From Byssovorax sp. (GTDB lineage: Bacteria > Myxococcota_A > Polyangia > Polyangiales > Polyangiaceae), in the NCBI GenBank assembly GCA_025362495.1, contig JANYGI010000023.1, forward strand, positions 1 to 64,000: a DNA stretch of 64,000 bases, given 5' to 3'. Below are positions 14,019 through 21,362 of this stretch, in pieces. Each line of letters begins with the position of its first letter. The first letter of the stretch is position 1. The notes under the pieces were generated by a model. The model did no database searches, was not told the origin of the DNA, and was given only the letters and a program-made list of their open reading frames with translations. The translations under genes and the position numbers were made by a program.

Positions 14019-16583
14019 ATGAGCGTCACCCGATCCGACACGAGAGCCGACCGCCGCATCGTCACGTTCTACTCCTTCAAAGGAGGCGTGGGCCGTAGCA
14101 TGGCTCTCGCCAACGTCGCATTCCGCTTGGCTAATCGCAGCAACCTGGATGTCATCGTCGTGGATTGGGACCTCGAAGCGCCAGGGCTTCACCGATTCTT
14201 CGGTATATCCGACGAGGTCGCTGCGACCCAAAATGGCCTCCTCGAGTACCTCCTTGCCTGGCGTGAAGCGGTGGAAGACGACGCGGAGGCTCCCCCGGAC
14301 GCAACTGGCTGGCTTATTCCCGTGGTCAGCCCCATGCCTGCGCATGGCTCGGTCTCGCTGCTCCTTGCAGGTAAGCTCGACGAAGGATACGCCGATCGAC
14401 TCCGTAGCTTCGACTGGCAGCCGTTCTACCGTTTCAATGCCGGCGCAGCGGCGATCGAGACGCTCCGCAAGCAGCTCGCCGGCAAAGCAGATATGGTGCT
14501 CGTCGACAGCCGCACGGGCGTTACCGATGCAGGAGGGGTTTGCACGGTCCAGATGCCCGACGGCGTCGTTCTGATGACGGCGGCGAATGAGCAATCATTT
14601 GCAGGCATCGAGCGCGTGGCGCGAGCTATTGCCGCCGGCGAGGAGCGCGCGGGACGCGAACGCGCCAGGGTATGGGTGACGGTAGCGCGCGCTCCGTATC
14701 TCGATGTTCCTGAAGGGGAAAGCTGGTTCGACAAATACGGATCGCGCTTCGATGAAGGATACGAAGCGAGGCTCTGGGCCAAAGGCGACCACCCGCGAGG
14801 ACTCCGTTCGCATCGCCTTCCGCACGTCGGTCGCTGGGGTTTCGGAGAGCAAGTTCTCGATACTCGGCTGGAGGACGATGATCCGCTGGCCAAGGCCTAC
14901 GGGGCCCTGAGTGACGAGCTCCTCCAATGGGCGACGGGTAAGGAAAAGCCGACGCGCTCTCATGACAAGATCACCGTGCGCACAATCGACGAATTGCGGA
15001 ATGAGGTCGAACAGGCCGAGCAGCGCAGCGATTTTGCTGGACTCGGCGGTGCACTGTTCGAGCTCGGAGGAGCGTTAGCTGAGGCGGGCGAACTGACCAA
15101 TGCCACGGAAATGTTCCAGAAGGCGGCAGGAATCCAGTTCGGACGCGAGCTGCGCGGGCCGTATGCCCTTACGCTTGTTTTTCTAGGACAAGTTCTTGAA
15201 AGCCAAGGGCGTCGGGATGAAGCCATGGCCGAACTTCGGCGAGCTCTCGCGACCTTTCGCGCTTTGGATTTTCGGCATGGCGAGTCACTTGCTCTGGGAG
15301 CAATGGCGGTCACCTCACGGAACGATCCAGATCGGGCAGAGGAACTCTACCAAAGCGCAATGGAGGCAGATCCTGAGAACGCCACCAATCTCGGGAATCA
15401 TGCCCTATTCTACAAAGAAATCCGAAAGGACTTCAACAAGGCTGAAGAGCTTTATAGGAAGGCAATCGACGCCGATCCCGAGCATGCGCACAACCTCGGA
15501 GGCTATGCCATATTTCTCTCTGACGTTCGGAAGAACTTCGACAAGGCCGAGGAATTTTACAAACGAGCAATTATCGCAGACCCCAATTACGCACACAACC
15601 TTGGAGCTTACGCCATATTCCTTTCGAACGTTCGTAAGGACTTTGACGACGCCGAGCAGCTTTATGAGCGTGCGACCGACGCAGACCCCAAGCACGCCAC
15701 CAATCTCGGCGCCTACGCCACATTCCTCTCTGATGTTCGGAACAACTTCGACAAGGCCGAGGAGCTTTACAACCGTGCCATCGCCGCGGACCCCAAGCAA
15801 GCCTACAACCTCGGAGCTTACGCCACGTTTCTTGTGAATGTTCGGAAGAGCTTCGACCACGCCGAAGAGATTTATAAGCGCGCGATTGAGGCAGATCCCA
15901 AGCACGGTCGTAACCTAGGATCTTATGCAATATTCAGCGCAAATATTCGGAAGGACATAGATAAGGCCGAGGAGCTTTTCAGGCAAGCGATCGACGCGGA
16001 TCCCAACCATGTCCATAATCTCGGAGCTTATGCATTATTCCTTTGGAATGTGCGGAAAAATTTTGACGACGCGGAGAAGTTTTTCAAGCGTGCGATCCTC
16101 ATAGACCCCACCCGCGCTGACATTCTCGGAGCCTACGCTACATTCCTCTCAAATATTCGAAAAGACTACGAGAACGCTGAAAATATCTTCAAACGCGCGA
16201 TCGCTTTGGACCTGAATCATGCCAACAATATCCTAAACTATTCAGGAATCTTGCTGGCGGTCGGTCGGCAGACTGACGGTCTGTCTCTGCTTGAGCGCGC
16301 CCTTGATGTGCCTGAAAGTTCTTTGTCGTATCGAGCGGAGTGCTGGTTTTACGCGCTCGCCCACTGCGCTCCAGCGCGACGCAGCGAGGCGCTAGCACAG
16401 CTCAAGAAGTTGATCGTCAGCGAGGGTGCGCGCTCGCCTGGCTGGGACCTCACGCGCAACGTCGAGCGAGCCCTGAGCGATGGGCATCCGGACGCGATGT
16501 GGCTCGCCTTGCTGGCCGACGTCATTGGTGAGAAAGCGGAGCCGGCCGTTCTCGACGCTTGGCCCGCATGGGCGGCGGCGTAG
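14019..16583 (+). CDS. KGGVGR-type MinD/ParA-like ATPase with 35-aa TPR repeats
   Basis: 854 residues. Residues 14-290 form a SIMIBI-class P-loop ATPase: FKGGVGRSMALAN (Lys21, Arg26 in place of the usual P-loop Lys), VVDWDLEAPGL (Walker-A' Asp 49/51) and VDSRTGVTDAGG (Walker B region, Asp163). This KGGVGR variant is known from large TPR-bearing proteins of bacterial conflict-type loci, distinct from plasmid ParA and cell-division MinD. Residues about 320-456 are ordinary TPR; residues 457-736 are eight near-identical 35-residue TPR-like repeats; a helical tail follows. ATG 14019 lies 5 bases after the previous gene. The repeat region is A/T-richer (two 60-base samples counted at 52-53% G+C), suggesting acquisition. 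Likely an NTP-driven sensor or scaffold acting with the two preceding proteins. Confidence 0.85.
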   Translation: MSVTRSDTRADRRIVTFYSFKGGVGRSMALANVAFRLANRSNLDVIVVDWDLEAPGLHRFFGISDEVAATQNGLLEYLLAWREAVEDDAEAPPDATGWLIPVVSPMPAHGSVSLLLAGKLDEGYADRLRSFDWQPFYRFNAGAAAIETLRKQLAGKADMVLVDSRTGVTDAGGVCTVQMPDGVVLMTAANEQSFAGIERVARAIAAGEERAGRERARVWVTVARAPYLDVPEGESWFDKYGSRFDEGYEARLWAKGDHPRGLRSHRLPHVGRWGFGEQVLDTRLEDDDPLAKAYGALSDELLQWATGKEKPTRSHDKITVRTIDELRNEVEQAEQRSDFAGLGGALFELGGALAEAGELTNATEMFQKAAGIQFGRELRGPYALTLVFLGQVLESQGRRDEAMAELRRALATFRALDFRHGESLALGAMAVTSRNDPDRAEELYQSAMEADPENATNLGNHALFYKEIRKDFNKAEELYRKAIDADPEHAHNLGGYAIFLSDVRKNFDKAEEFYKRAIIADPNYAHNLGAYAIFLSNVRKDFDDAEQLYERATDADPKHATNLGAYATFLSDVRNNFDKAEELYNRAIAADPKQAYNLGAYATFLVNVRKSFDHAEEIYKRAIEADPKHGRNLGSYAIFSANIRKDIDKAEELFRQAIDADPNHVHNLGAYALFLWNVRKNFDDAEKFFKRAILIDPTRADILGAYATFLSNIRKDYENAENIFKRAIALDLNHANNILNYSGILLAVGRQTDGLSLLERALDVPESSLSYRAECWFYALAHCAPARRSEALAQLKKLIVSEGARSPGWDLTRNVERALSDGHPDAMWLALLADVIGEKAEPAVLDAWPAWAAA
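15387..16226 (+). repeat. eight 105-bp coding repeats (35-aa TPR-like units)
   Basis: Eight consecutive 105-base units inside the ATPase gene, with no indels, encoding units that start NLGAYA(I/T)FLSN(V/I)RK and end (K/R)RAIxADPxHA. Each has the TPR spacing of Ala/Gly and aromatic residues plus one extra residue. The units are similar but not identical at the DNA level, so copy number could change by recombination while keeping the frame. Confidence 0.9.
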
Positions 16584-16904
16584 GCCGCGCACGTAAAGAA
16601 CGCTCAGAGTCACCTCGGCAACGGACCAAACGACGAAGACGGAGCGGATGGCGCGACGTGAGAATTCACCAATGCGCGACCATGGGCCGTTGAAATACCC
16701 GTGACGTGATGGCGCTCTGCGGCCGTCCGCGACAGGGAGGGGCTACCGCACTACGCCCGATCCAGGCGGCGCGCTCGCTCGTTGTTCCTTTGACTGGCAT
16801 TCTCTCTTGATTCATCTCCCCGGAATACGGTGGGGGAATGAACGTGGATGTTCTCCGTCCCAGGAGCCCACCGAATAAATCGAGAGCGCCCCGTGGAGGG
16901 GAAC
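16584..16904. other. gap of 321 bases, right margin of accessory island
   Basis: No supportable gene, hairpin with T-run or repeat seen. It should contain the end of the ATPase transcript and the promoter of the decayed lipoprotein gene; a purine-rich ribosome-binding site GGAGGGGA (16895-16902) stands just before that gene. Confidence 0.4.
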
Positions 16905-17466
16905 ATGAGAGCTGTCGCGACGCTACGAAACGCGGTCGTAATCCTGTGCCCGATCGCGATCCTCGGCGCGCCGGGCTGCGCCGAGGCGCCGGACGAAGAG
17001 CAGATCCGGTCCACCGAACAGGCCGATGACGCCAGCACACCTGCGGTGATCGATATCCGTTGTTCCCTGGCCATCGCCGACCGAGATTGTCCGACGCGCG
17101 CAGACCCAGTCGTGCGCGGGGTGCCACGAGCTCTCCACGTCGACGGCGTTCGCGCCGCCGCCGTTCGGCTTCGGCGGCGCGCTCGGGGCGAACCAGCTCG
17201 GCGGCGGCCTCGTGTGGCCCGATAGCGCCAAGGGCAGCCCGGTCGTCGGCTCCTCACCGGCCTTCGCGCAGACCTCCGAGGTCAACCTTCAACCGATCGA
17301 TCCGGCGAGCAGCGTCGTCTGCGACGCGAGCTGCACGGCGAACCCGGGAACGTGCCAGTGCGAATGGCAGATCTCGGCCGCGCTCACTGACGTGTTCTTG
17401 CCCGCGCGACGCGACCGGATGGCCACGTTCCTGGCGAGCTTGCCGCACGAGCAGTGCGGGCATTGA
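16905..17466 (+). pseudogene. SCAGCH-type lipoprotein with internal deletion and frameshift
   Basis: ATG 16905 has a good ribosome-binding site and a lipoprotein signal (ending LGAPGC), followed by PAVIDIRCSLAIADRD, the start of a long myxobacterial lipoprotein family that normally reads DIRRSL. Around 17085-17110 the reading moves to the +1 frame and immediately resumes as SCAGCHELSTSTAF, LGGGLVWPDSAKG and the end TDVFLPARRDRMATFLAS, which is the C-terminal part of the same family (CxxCH haem-type motif, then a conserved LGGGLxWP). Intact members are roughly 450-550 residues, so some 300-400 codons are missing. The stop is at 17466. I infer an internal deletion that also shifted the frame; the protein is dead. 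Confidence 0.65.
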
Positions 17467-17490
17467 GACTGGCCACCTGGCGGGGCGAGA

Positions 17491-18585
17491 TCAGGGGATG
17501 GCGCGGGCGATCATCGATACGATGTCTTCCGCGTTCTCTCCGCGCGTGCGGAACCGGTGGAGGCTCGACGCGCAGGCCGTCACCAGCGTTCCCCCGCCGC
17601 GCTCGCGGTGCTCGGCGATCCTCGCGTCGGCGATGGCCCGCGAGCTCTCGGGCCGCGTCGCTGGCAACAGGCCACCTCCGCCGCTGCACTCGCCCTGCGC
17701 GCGCTCGCGCAGGAAGCCTTCGGGGGCGACGCCGGTGATTCGACCGAGGACGGCGCGCGGCTCGTCGTAGCGACCGAGCCCGCGGCCGAGCTGACAGGGA
17801 TCGTGGTAGCGAACGGGGCCTGAATTCTCGATTGGCTTCAACCGATCGAGCGAACGCGCCGCCAGATCGACGAAGATTTCCGGCTTCGCGACCTCGACCC
17901 CGACGCGCGGCGCCTCGACCAGGAGAGCGCGCGCGCACCCCGGATCGACGGCGACGAAGGCCGGCGCCGACGCCACCTCGCGCGCGAGCACGCGCACCGC
18001 GTCGGCAAAGCCTCGGCGATCGCCGGCGTAGAGCAGCGGTAAACCGCAGCACGCGCGCACCGGGCGCACCGGGCGATCGAGGAGAAATGCCGCCGCGCGA
18101 AGGGCGTCCTTCGCGACGTCGGGCGATCGCTCCACGTAACCGCAGCCGACGAGCACCGCGGCGGGCTCGCGGCCCGTCGCTGCAACGCCGTCCGTTTCGA
18201 GCGCCGCGACGGCCGCGGCGAGCGCGACTTGCCGCGCGGGCCAGCGATCGACGACGGCCTTCGCGGCCGGGGGAGCGGCGCCGAGATCCATCATCTCGGC
18301 GCGCGCGTCGAGCAGCGCGGGCGCGACCTCGTTCTTGTGATCGCAGGCCTCACGGCACGCGTAGCAGCTCGTGCAGGCCCACGCGGGCGCGGCGTGGGCC
18401 GTGTCGACGGGCACGTCGCCGCGCGCGGCGAAGTACGCGAGCGACATCTTCCCCCACGGCGTCACCGTCTCGCTGGCCTCGACGCTGGAGACGGGGCACG
18501 CGGCGCGCGAGAGCTTGGGGCAGTAAACGCAGGTCTCGAGGGCGGCGCGGTGAGGCTCGAGCAGCGGGAGACGGAGGGAGGTCAC
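17491..18585 (-). CDS. (Fe-S)-binding oxidoreductase, GlcF/HdrD-like
   Basis: 364 residues starting at GTG 18585. The N-terminus has two cysteine clusters, CVYCPKLSRAACP and CTSCYACREACDHK, fitting two 4Fe-4S sites of GlcF/HdrD-type proteins. Two CCG-type domains follow: VRACCGLPLLYAGD in the first half and the C-terminal region RYHDPCQLGRG ... ECSGGGGLLPA. Such proteins pass electrons between a flavoprotein dehydrogenase or heterodisulfide-type partner and a quinone or ferredoxin. No flavoprotein partner is adjacent, so the donor is unknown. The 19 bases running up to the GTG nearly repeat the leader of the 10535 histidine kinase. It lies downstream of the GAF kinase on the same strand (40-base gap). 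Confidence 0.85.
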   Translation of the reverse strand: MTSLRLPLLEPHRAALETCVYCPKLSRAACPVSSVEASETVTPWGKMSLAYFAARGDVPVDTAHAAPAWACTSCYACREACDHKNEVAPALLDARAEMMDLGAAPPAAKAVVDRWPARQVALAAAVAALETDGVAATGREPAAVLVGCGYVERSPDVAKDALRAAAFLLDRPVRPVRACCGLPLLYAGDRRGFADAVRVLAREVASAPAFVAVDPGCARALLVEAPRVGVEVAKPEIFVDLAARSLDRLKPIENSGPVRYHDPCQLGRGLGRYDEPRAVLGRITGVAPEGFLRERAQGECSGGGGLLPATRPESSRAIADARIAEHRERGGGTLVTACASSLHRFRTRGENAEDIVSMIARAIP

Positions 18586-18625
18586 GCGAGCGAGTGTCGG
18601 GGGCGACGCGGCTCAGCGCAAGCGA

Positions 18626-20575
18626 TCACGACGGCGGTCGGTTCGTCTGCCGCCGATCGAACGGAGGCGCGGCCGGCTGAGGCGGGCCGTCCTGCGGCAG
18701 GCGCACCGTGAAGGTCGCGCCGTGCGCCGTTGATTTCACGGTGATCGTGCCCGCGTGCTCGTCGACGATCTTCTTCACGATCGCCAGGCCGAGGCCCGTG
18801 CCGCCGCGCTTGCCCGACGTCACGAAGCTCTGGAAGAGCTTGTCCTCGATGTCCTTGGGGATGCCCTTGCCGGTGTCGCCGACAGAGACGACGAGGTCGG
18901 TCCCCTCGCGCGACACGCGCAGCGTGAGCTTGCCGCCGCGCGTGCCCATGGCCTCGACGGCGTTGCGCGCGAGGTTGTGGACGACGCGCGTGAGCTTCGA
19001 CTCGTCGAAGCGGGCCACGCCGCGGTCCTCGAGCTGGAACACGAGCTCGACGTTGCTGCCGTCCATCTCGCTGCGGAGCTGCTTCTCCAGGTCCTCGAAG
19101 AACTTCGTCAGGTACACCTTGCGCACCAGGATGCTGCGCTCGCCGCGCGCGAACTCCAGCACCTCGCGCTGCATCGCGCTGAGCTGATCGAACTGCTTCA
19201 AGATGAGCTTCGCGTGATCGGATCGCTGCGCCGCGTCCGTCGCCGTGGCCATGAGCTGCACGTAGCCGCTGATCACCGTGAGCGGCGTCCGCATGTCGTG
19301 CATCACGCCCGAGAGCAGGCGTCCGATCGTCGTCAATCGCTCGCTGCGTTCGCGCTCCATGCGCGATCGAAAGAGGCGCACCGCCGTCGAAGCGTTGGCG
19401 GAGATCAAGCGGAGCAGGGCGCGATCGTCCTGCGAAAATCCACCGGGTTTGTGCGAGTTGTAGAGGGCGATCGCGCCCACGGCCTCGTCGGCTTCGCCGT
19501 CGAGCGGCACGGCGATCGCCGAGGCGAGCTGCACGTTGAGCATCGTGCTGAGGCGCCCCGACACCGGGCTCTCGAGGCCGTCGTTGCCAGCGAGCCGGTC
19601 GACGTCCGCGGGCAGGCTCAGCGCCTCGTTGTGGTACATCGCCCAGCCGATGATGCCCTCGTTGCGCTTCATCGCCACGCGCTTCACCTCGATCGCCGCG
19701 TGCGCGGGCGAGATGCCGGAGCCCGAGGCCGTCGCGTGATCGCCCGCGTGCAGCCCGAGCTTGCCGCGGACCGAGTCGTAGTCGACGTAGTAGAGCCAGA
19801 TCCCGCCCTCTTGCTCGTCGACGAGGATCGCGCCCGCCGAGCCGTCGCAGGCTCGCGCCGCCTCGGTCACGACGGCGCGTGCGAGGTCTTCCATCGACTG
19901 CGCGCCGCTCATCGCGCTCTCGAGATCGAAGAGGAGCTTGAGGTCGCTGACGCGGTGCTCGAGCTGCTCCTTGGTCTCGACGAGCTGCATGTTCTTCTGG
20001 ATGACGGAGAGGAACAGGCGGCTGTTGTCGATCGAGACGGCGGCCTGTGTGGCCAGCGCCGTGAGGAGCTCTTCGTCGTGCTGCGAGAACTCGCCGCGCC
20101 CGTGATCCTTGTTGAGGACCTGGATGACGCCGATGATCCGTCCGACGTGGTTCTTCATCGGCGACGCGAGGATCGACCGGGTCCGGTAGCCCGTGGCGTC
20201 GTCCCACTCGCGACGGAATCGCTTGTCGCGGTACGCGTCCTTGATCCGCACGGTGCGGCCGACCTTGGCCACGTGCCCGGCGATGCCCTCACCGACGGGC
20301 AGCTCGATCGACCGCACCTCGTCGCCGACCATGATCCGCGAGAGAAGCCGGCCGCGCTGCTCATCGAGCAGGTAGAGCGTGGCGCGGTCGCCTTCGAGCA
20401 GGTCGGTAATTTTCTGCAGGATCAGCTCGAGGAGCTGATCGAGATCGAGCGTGCTCCCGAGGGCGAGCCCGACCTCGCGCAGGGCCTGAACCGTGCGCTC
20501 GGATCGGGCAAGCTGCTCCTCCAGCTCGTCGATGCGAGCCTGGAGCGGGGCCGATTTGTCGCCCTTGCCGGTCAC
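18626..20575 (-). CDS. soluble double-GAF sensor histidine kinase
   Basis: 649 residues from GTG 20575. A coiled coil (LQARIDELEEQLARSERTV) leads into GAF domain 1 (about 35-185, with PVGEGIAGHVAKVGRTVRI) and GAF domain 2 (about 215-395), a connecting helix, then HisKA with GVMHDMRTPLTVISG and HATPase with NLARNAVEAMGTRGG, GDTGKGIPKD and GTGLGLAIVKKI. There is no transmembrane segment, so it senses a cytoplasmic ligand or redox state. The H-box has Asp after His where most kinases have Glu. No response regulator is nearby. A short Pro-rich tail ends the protein. It is followed by the Fe-S protein gene and may share its transcript. Confidence 0.93.
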   Translation of the reverse strand: MTGKGDKSAPLQARIDELEEQLARSERTVQALREVGLALGSTLDLDQLLELILQKITDLLEGDRATLYLLDEQRGRLLSRIMVGDEVRSIELPVGEGIAGHVAKVGRTVRIKDAYRDKRFRREWDDATGYRTRSILASPMKNHVGRIIGVIQVLNKDHGRGEFSQHDEELLTALATQAAVSIDNSRLFLSVIQKNMQLVETKEQLEHRVSDLKLLFDLESAMSGAQSMEDLARAVVTEAARACDGSAGAILVDEQEGGIWLYYVDYDSVRGKLGLHAGDHATASGSGISPAHAAIEVKRVAMKRNEGIIGWAMYHNEALSLPADVDRLAGNDGLESPVSGRLSTMLNVQLASAIAVPLDGEADEAVGAIALYNSHKPGGFSQDDRALLRLISANASTAVRLFRSRMERERSERLTTIGRLLSGVMHDMRTPLTVISGYVQLMATATDAAQRSDHAKLILKQFDQLSAMQREVLEFARGERSILVRKVYLTKFFEDLEKQLRSEMDGSNVELVFQLEDRGVARFDESKLTRVVHNLARNAVEAMGTRGGKLTLRVSREGTDLVVSVGDTGKGIPKDIEDKLFQSFVTSGKRGGTGLGLAIVKKIVDEHAGTITVKSTAHGATFTVRLPQDGPPQPAAPPFDRRQTNRPPS

Positions 20576-20628
20576 CCAGCGAAGCTAACACAGCCGAGCC
20601 CGCGGCATGAAGTTTGCCGTAGCGCACT

Positions 20629-20805
20629 GTGAGCGACGGCGCGGCCGTTGGAGCGGGGGGTACGCTCGGCTGGTGGACGGCCCTCGTCCGCGGGCTTCAC
20701 CCCTCGACCCTGGAGATCGACCGTTGCTCGAGCTGCGGCGGCGTCTGGCTCGCTCCCGGAGAGCTGGACGCTCTGGCGCGTTTCCTCGGCGCTTCGTGGG
20801 GATGA
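20629..20805 (+). CDS. 58-aa zinc-knuckle (zf-TFIIB-like) protein or fragment
   Basis: A GTG-started frame whose centre, IDRCSSCGGVWLAPGELDAL, matches the second half of TFIIB-type zinc-finger proteins (CPxCGGxWLDxGELE). Intact members have a first CxxC about 15-20 residues earlier to complete the zinc site; here that part reads LGWWTALVRGLHPSTL with no Cys, and a stop codon (20620-20622) closes the frame just upstream. It could be a decayed fragment or a small protein that dimerises to bind metal. It lies alone between two leftward genes, on the opposite strand, and is too short for most gene callers. Confidence 0.4.
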   Translation: MSDGAAVGAGGTLGWWTALVRGLHPSTLEIDRCSSCGGVWLAPGELDALARFLGASWG

Positions 20806-20824
20806 GAGAGACTGGCACTCTCCC

Positions 20825-21313
20825 TCATCGCACGATGGGCCAGGCGAACTGCGCCGCGGAGGGGCGCGCGTCCTCCCACACGGCGGCGCGCTTCATGGCC
20901 TCGGCCGTCAACATGCCCTCGCTCACGAGAGCGTTGATGTTCTCGCGGCTCTCGGCGGTGAGCCGCCGCGCCGCGCCGCGGGTCTGCACGCGCTCGACGA
21001 CCTCGCCCGACAACCATTGACAGAACGCGGCGACCTCGGCCTCCGAGGGGCCCGTCACGCGCCACACGTACGCGGGCTCGGCGCGGAAGCGGTCGCGCGA
21101 GAAGCCCCGGTCGTCTTCGTCGTGGAAATCGCGGACGACGATCACCACGAGCGGGCGCGCGGCGCAGCGAAAGCACCAGGCCGTCGAGACCTTGTCGCCG
21201 AAGTCGTCCTCCGGGGCGCCGGCGATCGCCTCGATCACCGCGAAGGGAGCGCGCAGCTCGCCGAGCACGCGGTCGGCGTCGAAGGGAACGTCGCCCTGAA
21301 ACGGGGTGTACAT
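20825..21313 (-). CDS. unrecognised 162-aa cytoplasmic protein
   Basis: 162 residues from ATG 21313, without signal peptide or membrane helix. Features: a mixed N-terminal half with TAWCFRCAARPLVVIVVRDF (CxxC that might hold a metal), and a helical C-terminal half containing RLTAESRENINALVSEGM. The gene is single, leftward, 49 bases from the next leftward gene (secreted trypsin). I do not recognise the family. Confidence 0.6.
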   Translation of the reverse strand: MYTPFQGDVPFDADRVLGELRAPFAVIEAIAGAPEDDFGDKVSTAWCFRCAARPLVVIVVRDFHDEDDRGFSRDRFRAEPAYVWRVTGPSEAEVAAFCQWLSGEVVERVQTRGAARRLTAESRENINALVSEGMLTAEAMKRAAVWEDARPSAAQFAWPIVR

Positions 21314-21362
21314 GGCCGGCCACCGTAGAGCGGCGCGGCGCGTCGTTCAAGATCGCCGGTCG

